From Piscinibacter sp. XHJ-5 (GTDB lineage Bacteria; Pseudomonadota; Gammaproteobacteria; Burkholderiales; Burkholderiaceae_C), in assembly GCF_029855045.1 (NCBI RefSeq), contig NZ_CP123228.1, forward strand, positions 4,650,001 through 4,714,000: DNA of 64,000 nt, in the 5' to 3' direction. The notes below the pieces were generated by a model. The model was not told the DNA's origin. It ran no database searches and saw nothing but the letters and a program-made list of their open reading frames with translations. A program made the translations under genes and the position numbers. This document shows positions 25,076 to 33,385 of this stretch, piece by piece (position 1 is the stretch's first letter; every line of letters starts with the position of its first letter).

Positions 25076-26779
25076 ATGAGCCACGTCGTGAAGGTATTGA
25101 TCGTTACCGATAACTCCGGAGGATTCCTCGCCGACGACTTCCACTTGGGCGAATTCGTCGGCGTCTTGCAGAACACTGCCTGGGAAGGCTTTGGTGTGGA
25201 GATCACCAAGGCACATCGCGAGAACGTGACTGCTGCATCGGTCGGTGCGGACCTCGTCAACTTCGATTTCGCGTCGCACGATCTATCGCAGTACGACGAA
25301 ATACTGTTGTTCCCCATCCGGCGGGACGACCAGGTCATGCTCTCGCCCGGCGCAACGCCTCGGAACAGCAATGCGACGGACGCCGAGGTCGCCGCGATCG
25401 CGCGTTTCATGGATGCGGGCGGCGGCGTGTTTGCGACAGGCGACCACGAGGACCTCGGCGCCGGCTTGTGCGCACGCCTGCCGCGGGTGCGAAACATGCG
25501 CCGCTGGTACTGGCGCAACCCGGGGCCCAATGGCGAGCCACCGGCGCCATTTGGCACACCGGGCCTGGCGACTCAAGACGAACTTCGCGATCGCTACGAC
25601 ACGCTGCGTGCCGGACTCGACGCGGATCCGACCGACCCGAATGCCAACTACCAGTTCGACGACCAGTCGGACACCGTCGCACAGACGATCCGGCCGCGCA
25701 TGTTCGAGGTGCGAAACACGCGCTACCTGCGCCAGCGCTGGCCACATCCGTTGCTCTGCAGCCCGGAGGGCATCGTGCGACAGTTGCCCGACCACGCCCA
25801 CGAGGGACATTGCGAGGTTCCGGCGAACCTCGACTTGCGGGTGACGACGGGCGGCTACGACCAGGACGAGTACCCGCTCGTGGGAGGCAGCCGGCTTTCT
25901 CCTGTCGTGGTGGCACACGCGACCGTCATTGGGGGGCACGAGACCTTTGCTCCCTACAAGCCTGCGGTCAACGGCCGCATCTTCGGAGTCATCGGGGCCT
26001 TCGACGGGCACCGCGCCGAACGTGCTGGCCGCCGCATGGGACGTGTGGTGGTCGACGCGACCTGGCACCACTTCTTCAACATCAACCTGGTCGGCGATCC
26101 GCGAAGCGGCGAAGCGGCGAAGCGGCTCGGATTCCGGGCTCCTCTCAACCCCGGACAACCCGACCACTACCGGATGATCAAGCACTACTTCCGCAACATC
26201 ATCTATTGGCTGATCCCTGCGCACCGCCGCCACTTCATGTTGTACGCAGCGTTGGCCACGATGCTGCAGTCGGGCCAGTTCTCCGAGCTGAATCCGCTGG
26301 TGCGTGAGCGTGACCTGGTGCGTCCCGGTCTGCCACAGCTACGTGCGCTTTCGCAGCTCGCCGATGCCTACTTCCGTCGTGCGCGGGGAGCATGCTGGAC
26401 CCTGGAGTTCGTCTTGCCGCTGTTGGCGGAGTTCGACCCGTTGCGGCGCTTCTGGGAACGTGTCGAACAGTGGGTGGACCCCTGGACGCCGCAGCGCAAG
26501 GCACCGTCCACCGCGGCGCCATTCGATCCGGCACTGCTCACGGATGTGGCGGTTGGCGCGGCCGTGCTGGCCGCGATGCAGGCTCACGCGGACAGCGGCC
26601 TGCCATTCGGAATGAAGTCCGAGCCGAAACAACTCGCGGCGGCAGAAGAGCAGTTCCACACGCGCTTGCCGAACGCCCTCGAACTCGGCATGCGGCAGTT
26701 GGCACACCAACTGGAGGCCGATCGCGAGGAGCTGGCGGCACTGACTTCCGTGGCCGCGTCGTCTGCCGCCAGTCGTTGA
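25076..26779 (+). CDS. large unrecognised protein with ThuA/amidotransferase-like N-terminus
   Basis: A 567-residue soluble protein. ATG 25076 has GGAG 8 bases upstream. The N-terminal part opens with a Rossmann-type strand (V-K-V-L-I-V-T-D-N-S-G-G) and later has Y-D-E-I-L-L-F-P-I and I-A-R-F-M-D-A-G-G-G-V-F-A-T-G-D-H. That order resembles ThuA or class I amidotransferase-like folds, where a strand-turn holds a small-molecule site. W-H-H-F-F-N-I-N-L-V-G-D-P follows near residue 340. The C-terminal 200 residues are helical and unfamiliar. No signal peptide. Function unknown. Confidence 0.7.
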   Translation: MSHVVKVLIVTDNSGGFLADDFHLGEFVGVLQNTAWEGFGVEITKAHRENVTAASVGADLVNFDFASHDLSQYDEILLFPIRRDDQVMLSPGATPRNSNATDAEVAAIARFMDAGGGVFATGDHEDLGAGLCARLPRVRNMRRWYWRNPGPNGEPPAPFGTPGLATQDELRDRYDTLRAGLDADPTDPNANYQFDDQSDTVAQTIRPRMFEVRNTRYLRQRWPHPLLCSPEGIVRQLPDHAHEGHCEVPANLDLRVTTGGYDQDEYPLVGGSRLSPVVVAHATVIGGHETFAPYKPAVNGRIFGVIGAFDGHRAERAGRRMGRVVVDATWHHFFNINLVGDPRSGEAAKRLGFRAPLNPGQPDHYRMIKHYFRNIIYWLIPAHRRHFMLYAALATMLQSGQFSELNPLVRERDLVRPGLPQLRALSQLADAYFRRARGACWTLEFVLPLLAEFDPLRRFWERVEQWVDPWTPQRKAPSTAAPFDPALLTDVAVGAAVLAAMQAHADSGLPFGMKSEPKQLAAAEEQFHTRLPNALELGMRQLAHQLEADREELAALTSVAASSAASR

Positions 26780-26825
26780 TCCCGAGGCCGACCTCCCCAG
26801 TCGGTGGGGCACCCGGACACAGGGG

Positions 26826-27347
26826 TCACTGGAAACAAGGCGGGCCGGGCGAGGTCACCCAGCGCACCACGCGCTCGGCGATCGCTTGCGGCGGCTGCAA
26901 TGCGTCGACGCGAAGCACCCCGGGCTCGTGGAGTGGAGGCTCGAGCGCGTCGAATTGAGTCGCGACGAGCGCGGCCGGAAAGAAGTGCGATGGTCGCCGC
27001 GCCACGCGCGCCTGCGCGGCGGCCGCGTCGAGTTCGAGCCACACGAAGCGCAGGCCCGGTGCCGCGGCGCGCAGGCGGTCGCGGTACGCCGCCTTGAGTG
27101 CCGAGCAGGTCAGCACCGCGCCAGCGGGCCGGCACTGGAGCTGCGCACCCAGTGCGTCGAGCCATTCGGCACGGTTGGCGTCGGTCAGCGGCGTGCCGCT
27201 GCGCATTCGCGCGCGGTTGTCCTCGCTGTGGAATTCGTCGCCTTCGACCAGCGGCAGTCCCAGCCCCTCGGCGATGAGCGCCCCCACGTGCGACTTGCCG
27301 CAGCCGGAAACGCCCATGACAACGATCCAGGTCACTGCTTCGGTCAC
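26826..27347 (-). CDS. gntK: gluconokinase
   Basis: A 173-residue gluconokinase, which phosphorylates D-gluconate to 6-phosphogluconate for the Entner-Doudoroff or pentose phosphate route. The P-loop is G-V-S-G-C-G-K-S (residues 12-19). The family signatures E-G-D-E-F-H-S, N-R-A-R-M-R-S-G-T-P-L-T-D and C-S-A-L-K follow, then R-P-S-H-F-F-P-A-A-L-V-A-T-Q-F-D-A-L-E near the end. Length is normal. It starts one base after the stop of the Bug receptor gene, so the two are one operon. Confidence 0.93.
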   Translation of the reverse strand: MTEAVTWIVVMGVSGCGKSHVGALIAEGLGLPLVEGDEFHSEDNRARMRSGTPLTDANRAEWLDALGAQLQCRPAGAVLTCSALKAAYRDRLRAAAPGLRFVWLELDAAAAQARVARRPSHFFPAALVATQFDALEPPLHEPGVLRVDALQPPQAIAERVVRWVTSPGPPCFQ

Positions 27348-27348
27348 C

Positions 27349-28359
27349 TCAGTCGGCCTTGATGTTGTTGGCCTTGACCACCTCGCCCCAGGTCTTGAAG
27401 TGGTGGCGCGTGAGCTCGCCGAGCTGCTCCGGCGTGCCGCCGCCGGGCTCGTCGCCCCGCTCGAGGATGTTCTTGGTGATGGCCGGGTCCTTCAACGCCG
27501 TGTTCATGACGGCGTTGGCCTTCTTCACCACGTCGCTGGGAACATTGGGCGGACCGTACAGCCCGATGAACGAGACGATGTTGAAATCCTTGAGCCCGGC
27601 CTCGGCCGCCGTGGGCACGTCGGGAAATGCAGGAACTCGCTTCTCGCTCGTGACGAGCAGCGGTCGCAACTGGCCCGACTTGATGAAAGGGGCGATGACT
27701 GAAGTCGCATCGAACATCGCGTCGAGCCGGCCGGCGATCAGGTCGGTCATCGCGGGGCCGCTGCCCTTGTAGGGCACGTGGTTCATCGGCGGCTTGCCCA
27801 GCCGCTCGCGCAGCAGCTCCATCGTGACGTGCGGAAGCGCACCCACGCCGCCGGTGCCGTAGTCGATGCCCTTGCCGGCCTTGGTCCTGGCCTTCACGTG
27901 CTCGACGAAGTCGGCGTAGGTCTTGACCGGCGAGGAGGCCGGAACAGCAAGGACCAGCGCCGACTGCAGCATCACGCCGATGGGTGTCATCTGTCGCATG
28001 TCCGCGATGCCGACGGTCGGGTACACATGCGCCGCGATCGTCATCGAGCCGTTGCCCACGTACAGCTTGTAGCCGTCGGGTGCGGCCTTCATCACTTCGA
28101 CGGCGCCGATGTTGCCGTTCACGCCGGCCTTGTTGTCGATGACGACCGCCTGACCCAGGCCGGTTTGCAGGCCGGCCATCAGCACGCGGGCCGCAAAGTC
28201 GGTCTGGCCGCCGGGCGGGAAGCCGACGACGAGGGTGACGGGCTTGGTCGGCCACGTGGCTTGCGCCCGCACGTCAGGCGCCGCGAGCAAGGTGACGCCC
28301 AGCGCCATTGCGGCAGCCAGGACGGAGCGGCGCGTGGCCGCGAGGCGAGTCGTCATCAT
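27349..28359 (-). CDS. Bug family (tripartite tricarboxylate transporter) solute-binding protein
   Basis: A 336-residue periplasmic receptor with a signal peptide (A-A-A-M-A-L-G-V-T-L-L-A, cleavage near V-R-A-Q-A). The mature N-terminus P-T-K-P-V-T-L-V-V-G-F-P-P-G-G-Q-T-D-F and later V-P-Y-K-G-S-G-P-A-M-T-D-L are Bug signatures. Such receptors carry carboxylates to a TctA/TctB permease, but no permease gene is adjacent, as is common for orphan Bug proteins. Sharing an operon with gluconokinase suggests gluconate or a related sugar acid as ligand. Palindromic operators lie 30-60 bases upstream. Confidence 0.9.
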   Translation of the reverse strand: MMTTRLAATRRSVLAAAMALGVTLLAAPDVRAQATWPTKPVTLVVGFPPGGQTDFAARVLMAGLQTGLGQAVVIDNKAGVNGNIGAVEVMKAAPDGYKLYVGNGSMTIAAHVYPTVGIADMRQMTPIGVMLQSALVLAVPASSPVKTYADFVEHVKARTKAGKGIDYGTGGVGALPHVTMELLRERLGKPPMNHVPYKGSGPAMTDLIAGRLDAMFDATSVIAPFIKSGQLRPLLVTSEKRVPAFPDVPTAAEAGLKDFNIVSFIGLYGPPNVPSDVVKKANAVMNTALKDPAITKNILERGDEPGGGTPEQLGELTRHHFKTWGEVVKANNIKAD

Positions 28360-28388
28360 GGAGTTTCCTGTGAGCGGTGTTGCGACTT

Positions 28389-28420
28389 TGGATAGCGCTA
28401 TCCTAGGACAGCGCTATCCA
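28389..28420. promoter_or_regulatory. tandem palindromic operators upstream of Bug-gntK operon
   Basis: GGATAGCGCTATCC (28390-28403) is a perfect 14-bp palindrome, and GGACAGCGCTATCC (28406-28419) is a one-mismatch copy centred 16 bases away. The 32-base block is itself nearly palindromic. A central GCGC with TA/AT-flanked arms is the style of LacI- or GntR-type repressor sites for sugar-acid genes. The block lies 30 bases upstream of the Bug start codon, where it would block the promoter. No regulator gene of this kind is in the window. Confidence 0.7.
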
Positions 28421-28503
28421 GAATCCCATCAGGGTTTCCACGCATCGGTGTCACGATGAGTTTCAGAGGGAAAGGGGCACACGTGTCGGATGGGATGCGG
28501 CTT

Positions 28504-28517
28504 GGACAGCGCTGTCT
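28504..28517. promoter_or_regulatory. distal third operator copy
   Basis: GGACAGCGCTGTCT, a third near-palindrome of the same design, centred 98 bases from the second. It could be an auxiliary operator for DNA looping. It sits just beyond the 3' end of the acetyltransferase gene. Confidence 0.55.
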
Positions 28518-28552
28518 GGCGCTGCCCTGGCCTCATCTCCGCAAGGACATGG

Positions 28553-29053
28553 TCAGGTCCACGCGCAGTGCGCCGCTCGCCGATCAGCGGCAAGCAGTTC
28601 GCGCTGGCCATGCAGCTCGTCGTCCTCTCGCCTCAGGACCAGACCGGCGCGCTCGAAGATCCGGCGCATCGGCAGATTGCGTACGGCGCACATGCCGACC
28701 AATGCTTGGGCGCCGCTCGCGCGGGCGCGCACTTCGAGCATCGCCATCAATCGCGACCCCAGGCCCCTGCCGCGAAACTCGCGGTCCACGCTGAAGGCCC
28801 CTTCGACGCGACGCTGACCACCGGCTTCGTAGACGCAGCCGTGCGCCAGACCCACCACGTCGCCACGAGGATCCTCGATGCCGAGCAGGATGTCGCTCTC
28901 ATATCGCAGGCTGGCGCAATACGCGCGGATGGTCGCGTCGGTCACGAGGCCACCGCCGAACCGCAGCGAACGATCTCCGGTATCCAGCCGAAGCAGATGC
29001 GATTCGATCCGTGCGGCGTCCGCGGCACACAGGCGGTGAAGTGTCCAATTCAT
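28553..29053 (-). CDS. GNAT family N-acetyltransferase
   Basis: A 166-residue acetyl-CoA-dependent acetyltransferase. The acetyl-CoA loop is R-E-F-R-G-R-G-L-G-S-R-L-M, preceded by V-E-G-A-F-S-V-D. The final part (R-N-L-P-M-R-R-I-F-E-R-A-G-L) is the typical C-terminal GNAT motif. ATG 29053 has AAGGAG about 6 bases upstream; the longer open frame has no such site. The substrate is unknown. Confidence 0.85.
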   Translation of the reverse strand: MNWTLHRLCAADAARIESHLLRLDTGDRSLRFGGGLVTDATIRAYCASLRYESDILLGIEDPRGDVVGLAHGCVYEAGGQRRVEGAFSVDREFRGRGLGSRLMAMLEVRARASGAQALVGMCAVRNLPMRRIFERAGLVLRREDDELHGQRELLAADRRAAHCAWT

Positions 29054-29174
29054 CCGGCTCTCCTTCAGGCGAGGTGTCCGCCTGTGCCGGGACGTACGCA
29101 AGCCCGGCGGGAATCCGGCCACCAGTCGGATCAGCGCGACGAATGCCGCAAGGGTGCGCGGCGGACCCTGTCGG

Positions 29175-29735
29175 TCAGTCGCTCAACGCACCGGCCAGGA
29201 GGAGGCGGGCCTTTTCCCATTGCCGTCGGACCGTTCGTTCGGAACTGCCCATGGCCTGCGCGATCTCCGGCTCCGTCATGCCGCCGAAGTAGCGCATCTC
29301 GACCACCTGCGCGAGCGCAGGGTCCGCCTGGGCGAGCACCTCGAGCGCTTCGTGGACGCGCACCACCTCGTCCTCGCCGCCCGGCGCCGCCACGGCGTTC
29401 GCTGCCTCGGTGTCCAGCGGAACGTGCCTGGCAGCACCACCCCGTCGTTCGGCGAGACGAGCGCGCGCAAGGTCGACGATCACCGAGCGCATGACGCGCG
29501 CGGCATAGGCGAAGAAGTAGTGCCGGTCCGTCACCGGCAGCCCTTGGGGCCCGATGAAGCGCAGATAGGACTCGTGGACCAGCGCGGTGGTGTCCAGCAG
29601 CGTGATCGGCTGATGCTGGCGCAACCTCGACCGCGCCAGACGCTTCAGTTCGTCGTAGAGAAGCGCGAAGACGCGCCCGGCCGCCTCCTGATCGCCCTGG
29701 CGCGCTGCGCCCAGCAATTCGGTCACCTCCGACAT
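29175..29735 (-). CDS. ECF-type RNA polymerase sigma factor (kinase-associated group)
   Basis: A 186-residue ECF sigma factor. Region 2 (residues about 20-95) has L-L-Y-D-E-L-K-R-L-A-R and H-Y-F-F-A-Y-A-A-R-V-M-R-S-V-I-V-D. Region 4 (about 125-180) has V-E-M-R-Y-F-G-G-M-T-E-P-E-I-A-Q-A-M-G and R-T-V-R-R-Q-W. The L-L-D-T-T-A-L-V-H-E-S-Y-L-R segment marks the ECF group usually encoded beside Ser/Thr kinases instead of anti-sigma factors. No anti-sigma gene is present; a Ser/Thr kinase lies 1.4 kb away. Activation by phosphorylation is known for related members and inferred here. Confidence 0.9.
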   Translation of the reverse strand: MSEVTELLGAARQGDQEAAGRVFALLYDELKRLARSRLRQHQPITLLDTTALVHESYLRFIGPQGLPVTDRHYFFAYAARVMRSVIVDLARARLAERRGGAARHVPLDTEAANAVAAPGGEDEVVRVHEALEVLAQADPALAQVVEMRYFGGMTEPEIAQAMGSSERTVRRQWEKARLLLAGALSD

Positions 29736-29903
29736 TCCGCGCTCCGCTGGTGTGGCGGATGCAGTTTATCGGCGCAAGCGCGTCGCAGGCCGGCAGTGGT
29801 CGCAACGAATGGCCGGATCGGCACGGGGTTCGCGTACGAGTGGACGAGCGGCCTTGTCGCTCGCCCTGCGGCGAACGCCTGCGGGCACCTCGAGGAGAAC
29901 GCC

Positions 29904-30167
29904 ATGATCCGCGCCCCGTATGACGCTCGTCCGTTCCGCCCTGCCACGCCGGTGTGGGCACTGCTTGCCTACTACCTGGTCGTCGTGTTGCTCGTCGTCG
30001 GCCTGGTGGCACTGCACTTCACCCGCTCGCCACCCGTGGTGGCGACGCCCGTCGAACGGGCGTCTGCAGCCTCGGCGTCGCCGACGCCGGACATGAGCTC
30101 GCCGCAGGGCGGCGATTCGTCCGACCGTGATCTCGCGGGGGCGTCGATCGGAGCGTACGAGCGATGA
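29904..30167 (+). CDS. small single-pass membrane protein
   Basis: An 87-residue protein with one membrane helix (residues about 17-41, W-A-L-L-A-Y-Y-L-V-V-V-L-L-V-V-G-L-V-A-L). It has a short cytoplasmic N-terminus and a Ser/Pro/Asp-rich tail. ATG 29904 has GAGGAG 7-8 bases upstream. It lies divergently from the sigma factor gene. Possibly a membrane component of the kinase module. No homology is recognised. Confidence 0.6.
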   Translation: MIRAPYDARPFRPATPVWALLAYYLVVVLLVVGLVALHFTRSPPVVATPVERASAASASPTPDMSSPQGGDSSDRDLAGASIGAYER

Positions 30168-30276
30168 GGACGGTGGCGCTTGCCTGCACTGCCGGTCGCC
30201 CGCGTGGGAAGCGCCGTCGGCGCGCCCCCCGTGCGCGCTTGCAATGCGCCCATGGCTGACCGACGATTGCCCCGCC

Positions 30277-31107
30277 ATGGATTTCCGCCATCTCCTGCCG
30301 CTGGTCGCGGGCATCGTCGGGTCCGCGGCAGTCTTGTCGGTGCATGCAGGCCCGATCGCCGCGTATGTGGTGGCGATCGAGGGGAGATGGTCCGCGCATG
30401 GCACGGGCACGCCGCTGGTGGTCGGCAGCCCCCTGCCGCCGATGGCCCGGCTGGCGCCGCTCGGCGCGACGCCGCGCCATCGCATCGCCGTTGTCGCCGC
30501 CCGCGGCGGCGCGCTGGTGCTGACCGTCGACTGCGCCAAACCCCGCGCTTGCGACCGACCGATCACCGTGCAGACGCCGGACGGAGCCGGGGACAGCGAC
30601 TCCCAGGACTCGTGGCTGCAGCGCCTGATGGCGCGGATCGAAGGCAAGCCGGAGCGCTACGTGGCCACCTTGTCGCGCTCGGGCGGCGCGCCGATGGAAT
30701 CCGTTCTCGCGGCGACCGGCGATGAGGTCGACATCGCTCCGGCGCTGAGGCCGGTTCCCCCGGGCCGCTACACGGTGTCGCTGCATCCGCTGGAGTGCCG
30801 ACCGCCCTGTGCGCCGCTCGACGCCGACGCGCCGTTGAACTGGTCGCAGGGGGCCCGCGTGGCCCTCTCGCTGCCCGGGATGCGCCCCGGCCTCCACGAC
30901 CTTGTCCTGGGTCGCCCTGGCGCCGCTGCCGTGCAGCCGACACGCAGCGCGCGCGTGCTCGTGCTGCCCAAGGACGAAGCGAGAGCCGCGGCATCGCGGC
31001 TCGATGAATGGACGGCCCGGGTGGACAGCTGGCGGCCTGCGCTGGACCCCGCGCAGCGCCAGTCGCTGATGCGCGCCGCCCTCGACGAACTCGCCGCTGT
31101 CCGGTGA
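30277..31107 (+). CDS. exported protein of the CHASE2-kinase/CHAT locus
   Basis: A 276-residue protein with a signal-peptide-like N-terminus (L-L-P-L-V-A-G-I-V-G-S-A-A-V-L-S-V-H-A-G). The mature part is beta-rich and has paired Cys segments (V-D-C-A-K-P-R-A-C and L-E-C-R-P-P-C), which suit an oxidising periplasm. A helical C-terminal end follows. ATG 30277 was chosen for the signal peptide; ATG 30244 is in frame. It is convergent with the kinase (17-base gap). Function unknown; perhaps a sensor partner of the CHASE2 domain. Confidence 0.65.
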   Translation: MDFRHLLPLVAGIVGSAAVLSVHAGPIAAYVVAIEGRWSAHGTGTPLVVGSPLPPMARLAPLGATPRHRIAVVAARGGALVLTVDCAKPRACDRPITVQTPDGAGDSDSQDSWLQRLMARIEGKPERYVATLSRSGGAPMESVLAATGDEVDIAPALRPVPPGRYTVSLHPLECRPPCAPLDADAPLNWSQGARVALSLPGMRPGLHDLVLGRPGAAAVQPTRSARVLVLPKDEARAAASRLDEWTARVDSWRPALDPAQRQSLMRAALDELAAVR

Positions 31108-31124
31108 TGGCCGTGCGCCCCCCT

Positions 31125-33323
31125 TCACGTCATGGCACCGCGACCCCCAGACCCGCGCCGTTGGCGTCGCCGGTGGGCCGCCGCCATCACCGCCCCCATC
31201 AGCGCGGCGGGCAGCAGCGAGAGCACGGCATACGACCAGGGCACCGGCACGCCGGCGGCGGCCATCGCTCCCGAGCCGATGCCGATCACCACGCCGCTGG
31301 CGGCCAGCGCCAGGGCCGCGCCGCGCACGGCGCCCAGCCGGTCGATCGTGGCGACGGCGGCCAGCAGCGGCACCACGCCAAGCGCCAGCCGGGTGCCGAA
31401 CCCGGGCCGACGATATCCCCGGCCCGCGATCTCGGTCTCGACGAGCTGCGCCAGGATGTCGATGCCGGCCTGCACGCCCAGCGGTGTCGCATGAACGTCG
31501 GTGCCGTCGTAGCGCCCGCCGAGCAGCACGATGCGGCCGCGCACGCGTCCGGCCCAATCGAAGCCCGGTGCCAGGACGACGCCCGCCGGAAGCTCGGTCC
31601 GGTCGGTGGCGACGAAGCGGATCGCGCGCACCGCGGTGTCGCTGCCATCGCTGCCCGCGACCAGCGGGCCGAAGGCGGGCAGCCGCCCGGCGGCGGTGTC
31701 GACCGCACGCGTGTACCAGCGCACACGACCGCCCTCGGCCAAGGTCAGCGCCAGTCCGCTGCGGGCCGCGTCGGCGTGATCCGCCCCGTGCACGCCGCGT
31801 GGCGACGGCACGGCAGCGCCTTCGCTCGGCGCCAGGTCTCGGGCCCAGATGACGTTCTGCGCCGCCGAAGGCGTCCCGCGCAGCGCGGCGAACGCCGGCG
31901 CCGACGTGTCGATGTCGACACCCAGTGTGGCCGGACCTCCGTCGAGGATGCGTTGCACCAGCTGCTGCAGCCTGCCGGCATCGAGCGGGCTGTGTCCGCC
32001 GAACAGTTGCCGGTGATCGGCGCTGCCGATGGTCACCAGCACCACGCGACGCTCCGCATCCAGCGGGGGTGTCAAGGCAGCGTCGATGCGCGCGGCCGCG
32101 TCATGCACCGCGGGCCAGACGGCCAGCAGCAGCCAGGCCGGCACCGCCACCCACAGCGCGGCTCGCTGCCGGTGCAGGACGCCGCCCAGCGTCCGCCATG
32201 CGCGGCGCGGCAGGCCGTGCAGCGGGCGCCGCCCACGTACGCGGGCCAGCGCGTCCGCCATGCAACGCGCATCAGCCGGACGCCGGGAGGGATCGGGATC
32301 GAGCGCCTGCACCACGATTTCATCGAGGTCGCCCGCCAGACGCCGCTGTGCCTCGCGGATGCCGCCTTCGACCTTCGCCACCGCGGCGCCGGGCGTGATG
32401 GCGCGGCTGGGCGGCACGGTCTCCTCCGCGTCGCGCCACGACGGCCGCGTGCCGGTGAGCAACTCGTACAGCACGACACCCACTGCGTAGAGGTCCGAGC
32501 GCACGGTCACGCCCTCGCCGAGCCTTTGCTCCGGACTGGCGTAGGCCGGTGTCATGGCGCGGCCCCAGCGCGCCGTGAGCTCGGTTTCGTGGGCCTGCCC
32601 GTCGACCAGGATCTTGGCGATGCCGAAGTCCAGCAGCCGCGCTTCGCCGCGCGCGGTGACCAGGATGTTGGCGGGCTTCAGGTCGCGGTGCAGCACACCG
32701 CGACCGTGCGCGTAATGCAGCGCATCGAGCACCTGCAGCACCAGCCCGATGCGGCCATCGAAGTCCAACCCCTTCGCATCGGCATGCTGGTCGAGCGGAA
32801 GGCCCTCGACATAGGCCAGGGCCAGGTAGTGCTGTCCGCGATCGGTGACACCGGCGTCGATCAGCCGCGCGATGCCGGGGTGGTCGAGCCGCTCGAGGAT
32901 GGCGCGCTCCCGCTTCAGACGCTCGAGGAACTGCTGGCTCGCCAACGACACGGCCGGCAGCTTGAGCGCCACCTGGTGGCGATCATCGGCTTCGGCCAGC
33001 CACACCTCGCTCATGCCGCCGCGCCCCAGTTCCCGCACGAGACGGTAAGGGCCGACGCGATCGCCGGCGCGCAGCGCAAGCACCGCCGCCGGAGGAACGA
33101 CCGTGGTGTCGCGGCCCAGCACTCCAATGCCAAGCGTGCGTGCCGCGAACAGCTGGCGCAGCCGCGGCGCCAGCGCGGCCTGCGCCGGAGGCAGTGCGTC
33201 GAGCCAACGCTGTCGCGCGGCATCGTCGGGCAGGTCGAGCGCCTCGTCGAGCAGCGGAAGCAACAGCTTCATCTCGGCCGGCCCGAGAGGGGAAAGACCG
33301 GCCGTGCGGTTCCCGTCTGGCAA
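31125..33323 (-). CDS. Ser/Thr protein kinase with C-terminal CHASE2 sensor domain
   Basis: A 732-residue membrane kinase. Residues 20-65 resemble the short helical module found before kinases of ECF loci. The kinase domain (about 93-370) has G-R-G-G-M-S-E-V, Lys121 (V-A-L-K), catalytic Asp213 in H-R-D-L-K-P-A-N, and D231-F-G. A membrane helix near 400 is followed by a CHASE2-type periplasmic domain, then three C-terminal membrane segments (about 645-715). The start is TTG 33323, supported by GAAGGGG 5 bases upstream; ATG 33269 lacks one. It is divergent from the CHAT gene by 62 bases, so the two share a promoter region. Confidence 0.9.
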   Translation of the reverse strand: MPDGNRTAGLSPLGPAEMKLLLPLLDEALDLPDDAARQRWLDALPPAQAALAPRLRQLFAARTLGIGVLGRDTTVVPPAAVLALRAGDRVGPYRLVRELGRGGMSEVWLAEADDRHQVALKLPAVSLASQQFLERLKRERAILERLDHPGIARLIDAGVTDRGQHYLALAYVEGLPLDQHADAKGLDFDGRIGLVLQVLDALHYAHGRGVLHRDLKPANILVTARGEARLLDFGIAKILVDGQAHETELTARWGRAMTPAYASPEQRLGEGVTVRSDLYAVGVVLYELLTGTRPSWRDAEETVPPSRAITPGAAVAKVEGGIREAQRRLAGDLDEIVVQALDPDPSRRPADARCMADALARVRGRRPLHGLPRRAWRTLGGVLHRQRAALWVAVPAWLLLAVWPAVHDAAARIDAALTPPLDAERRVVLVTIGSADHRQLFGGHSPLDAGRLQQLVQRILDGGPATLGVDIDTSAPAFAALRGTPSAAQNVIWARDLAPSEGAAVPSPRGVHGADHADAARSGLALTLAEGGRVRWYTRAVDTAAGRLPAFGPLVAGSDGSDTAVRAIRFVATDRTELPAGVVLAPGFDWAGRVRGRIVLLGGRYDGTDVHATPLGVQAGIDILAQLVETEIAGRGYRRPGFGTRLALGVVPLLAAVATIDRLGAVRGAALALAASGVVIGIGSGAMAAAGVPVPWSYAVLSLLPAALMGAVMAAAHRRRQRRGSGGRGAMT

Positions 33324-33385
33324 GGCAACCCCTTCGTTGCGTGGGCGGAATTATCGGTGGGGATTGCCGGTGCGAGGGCATCCGG

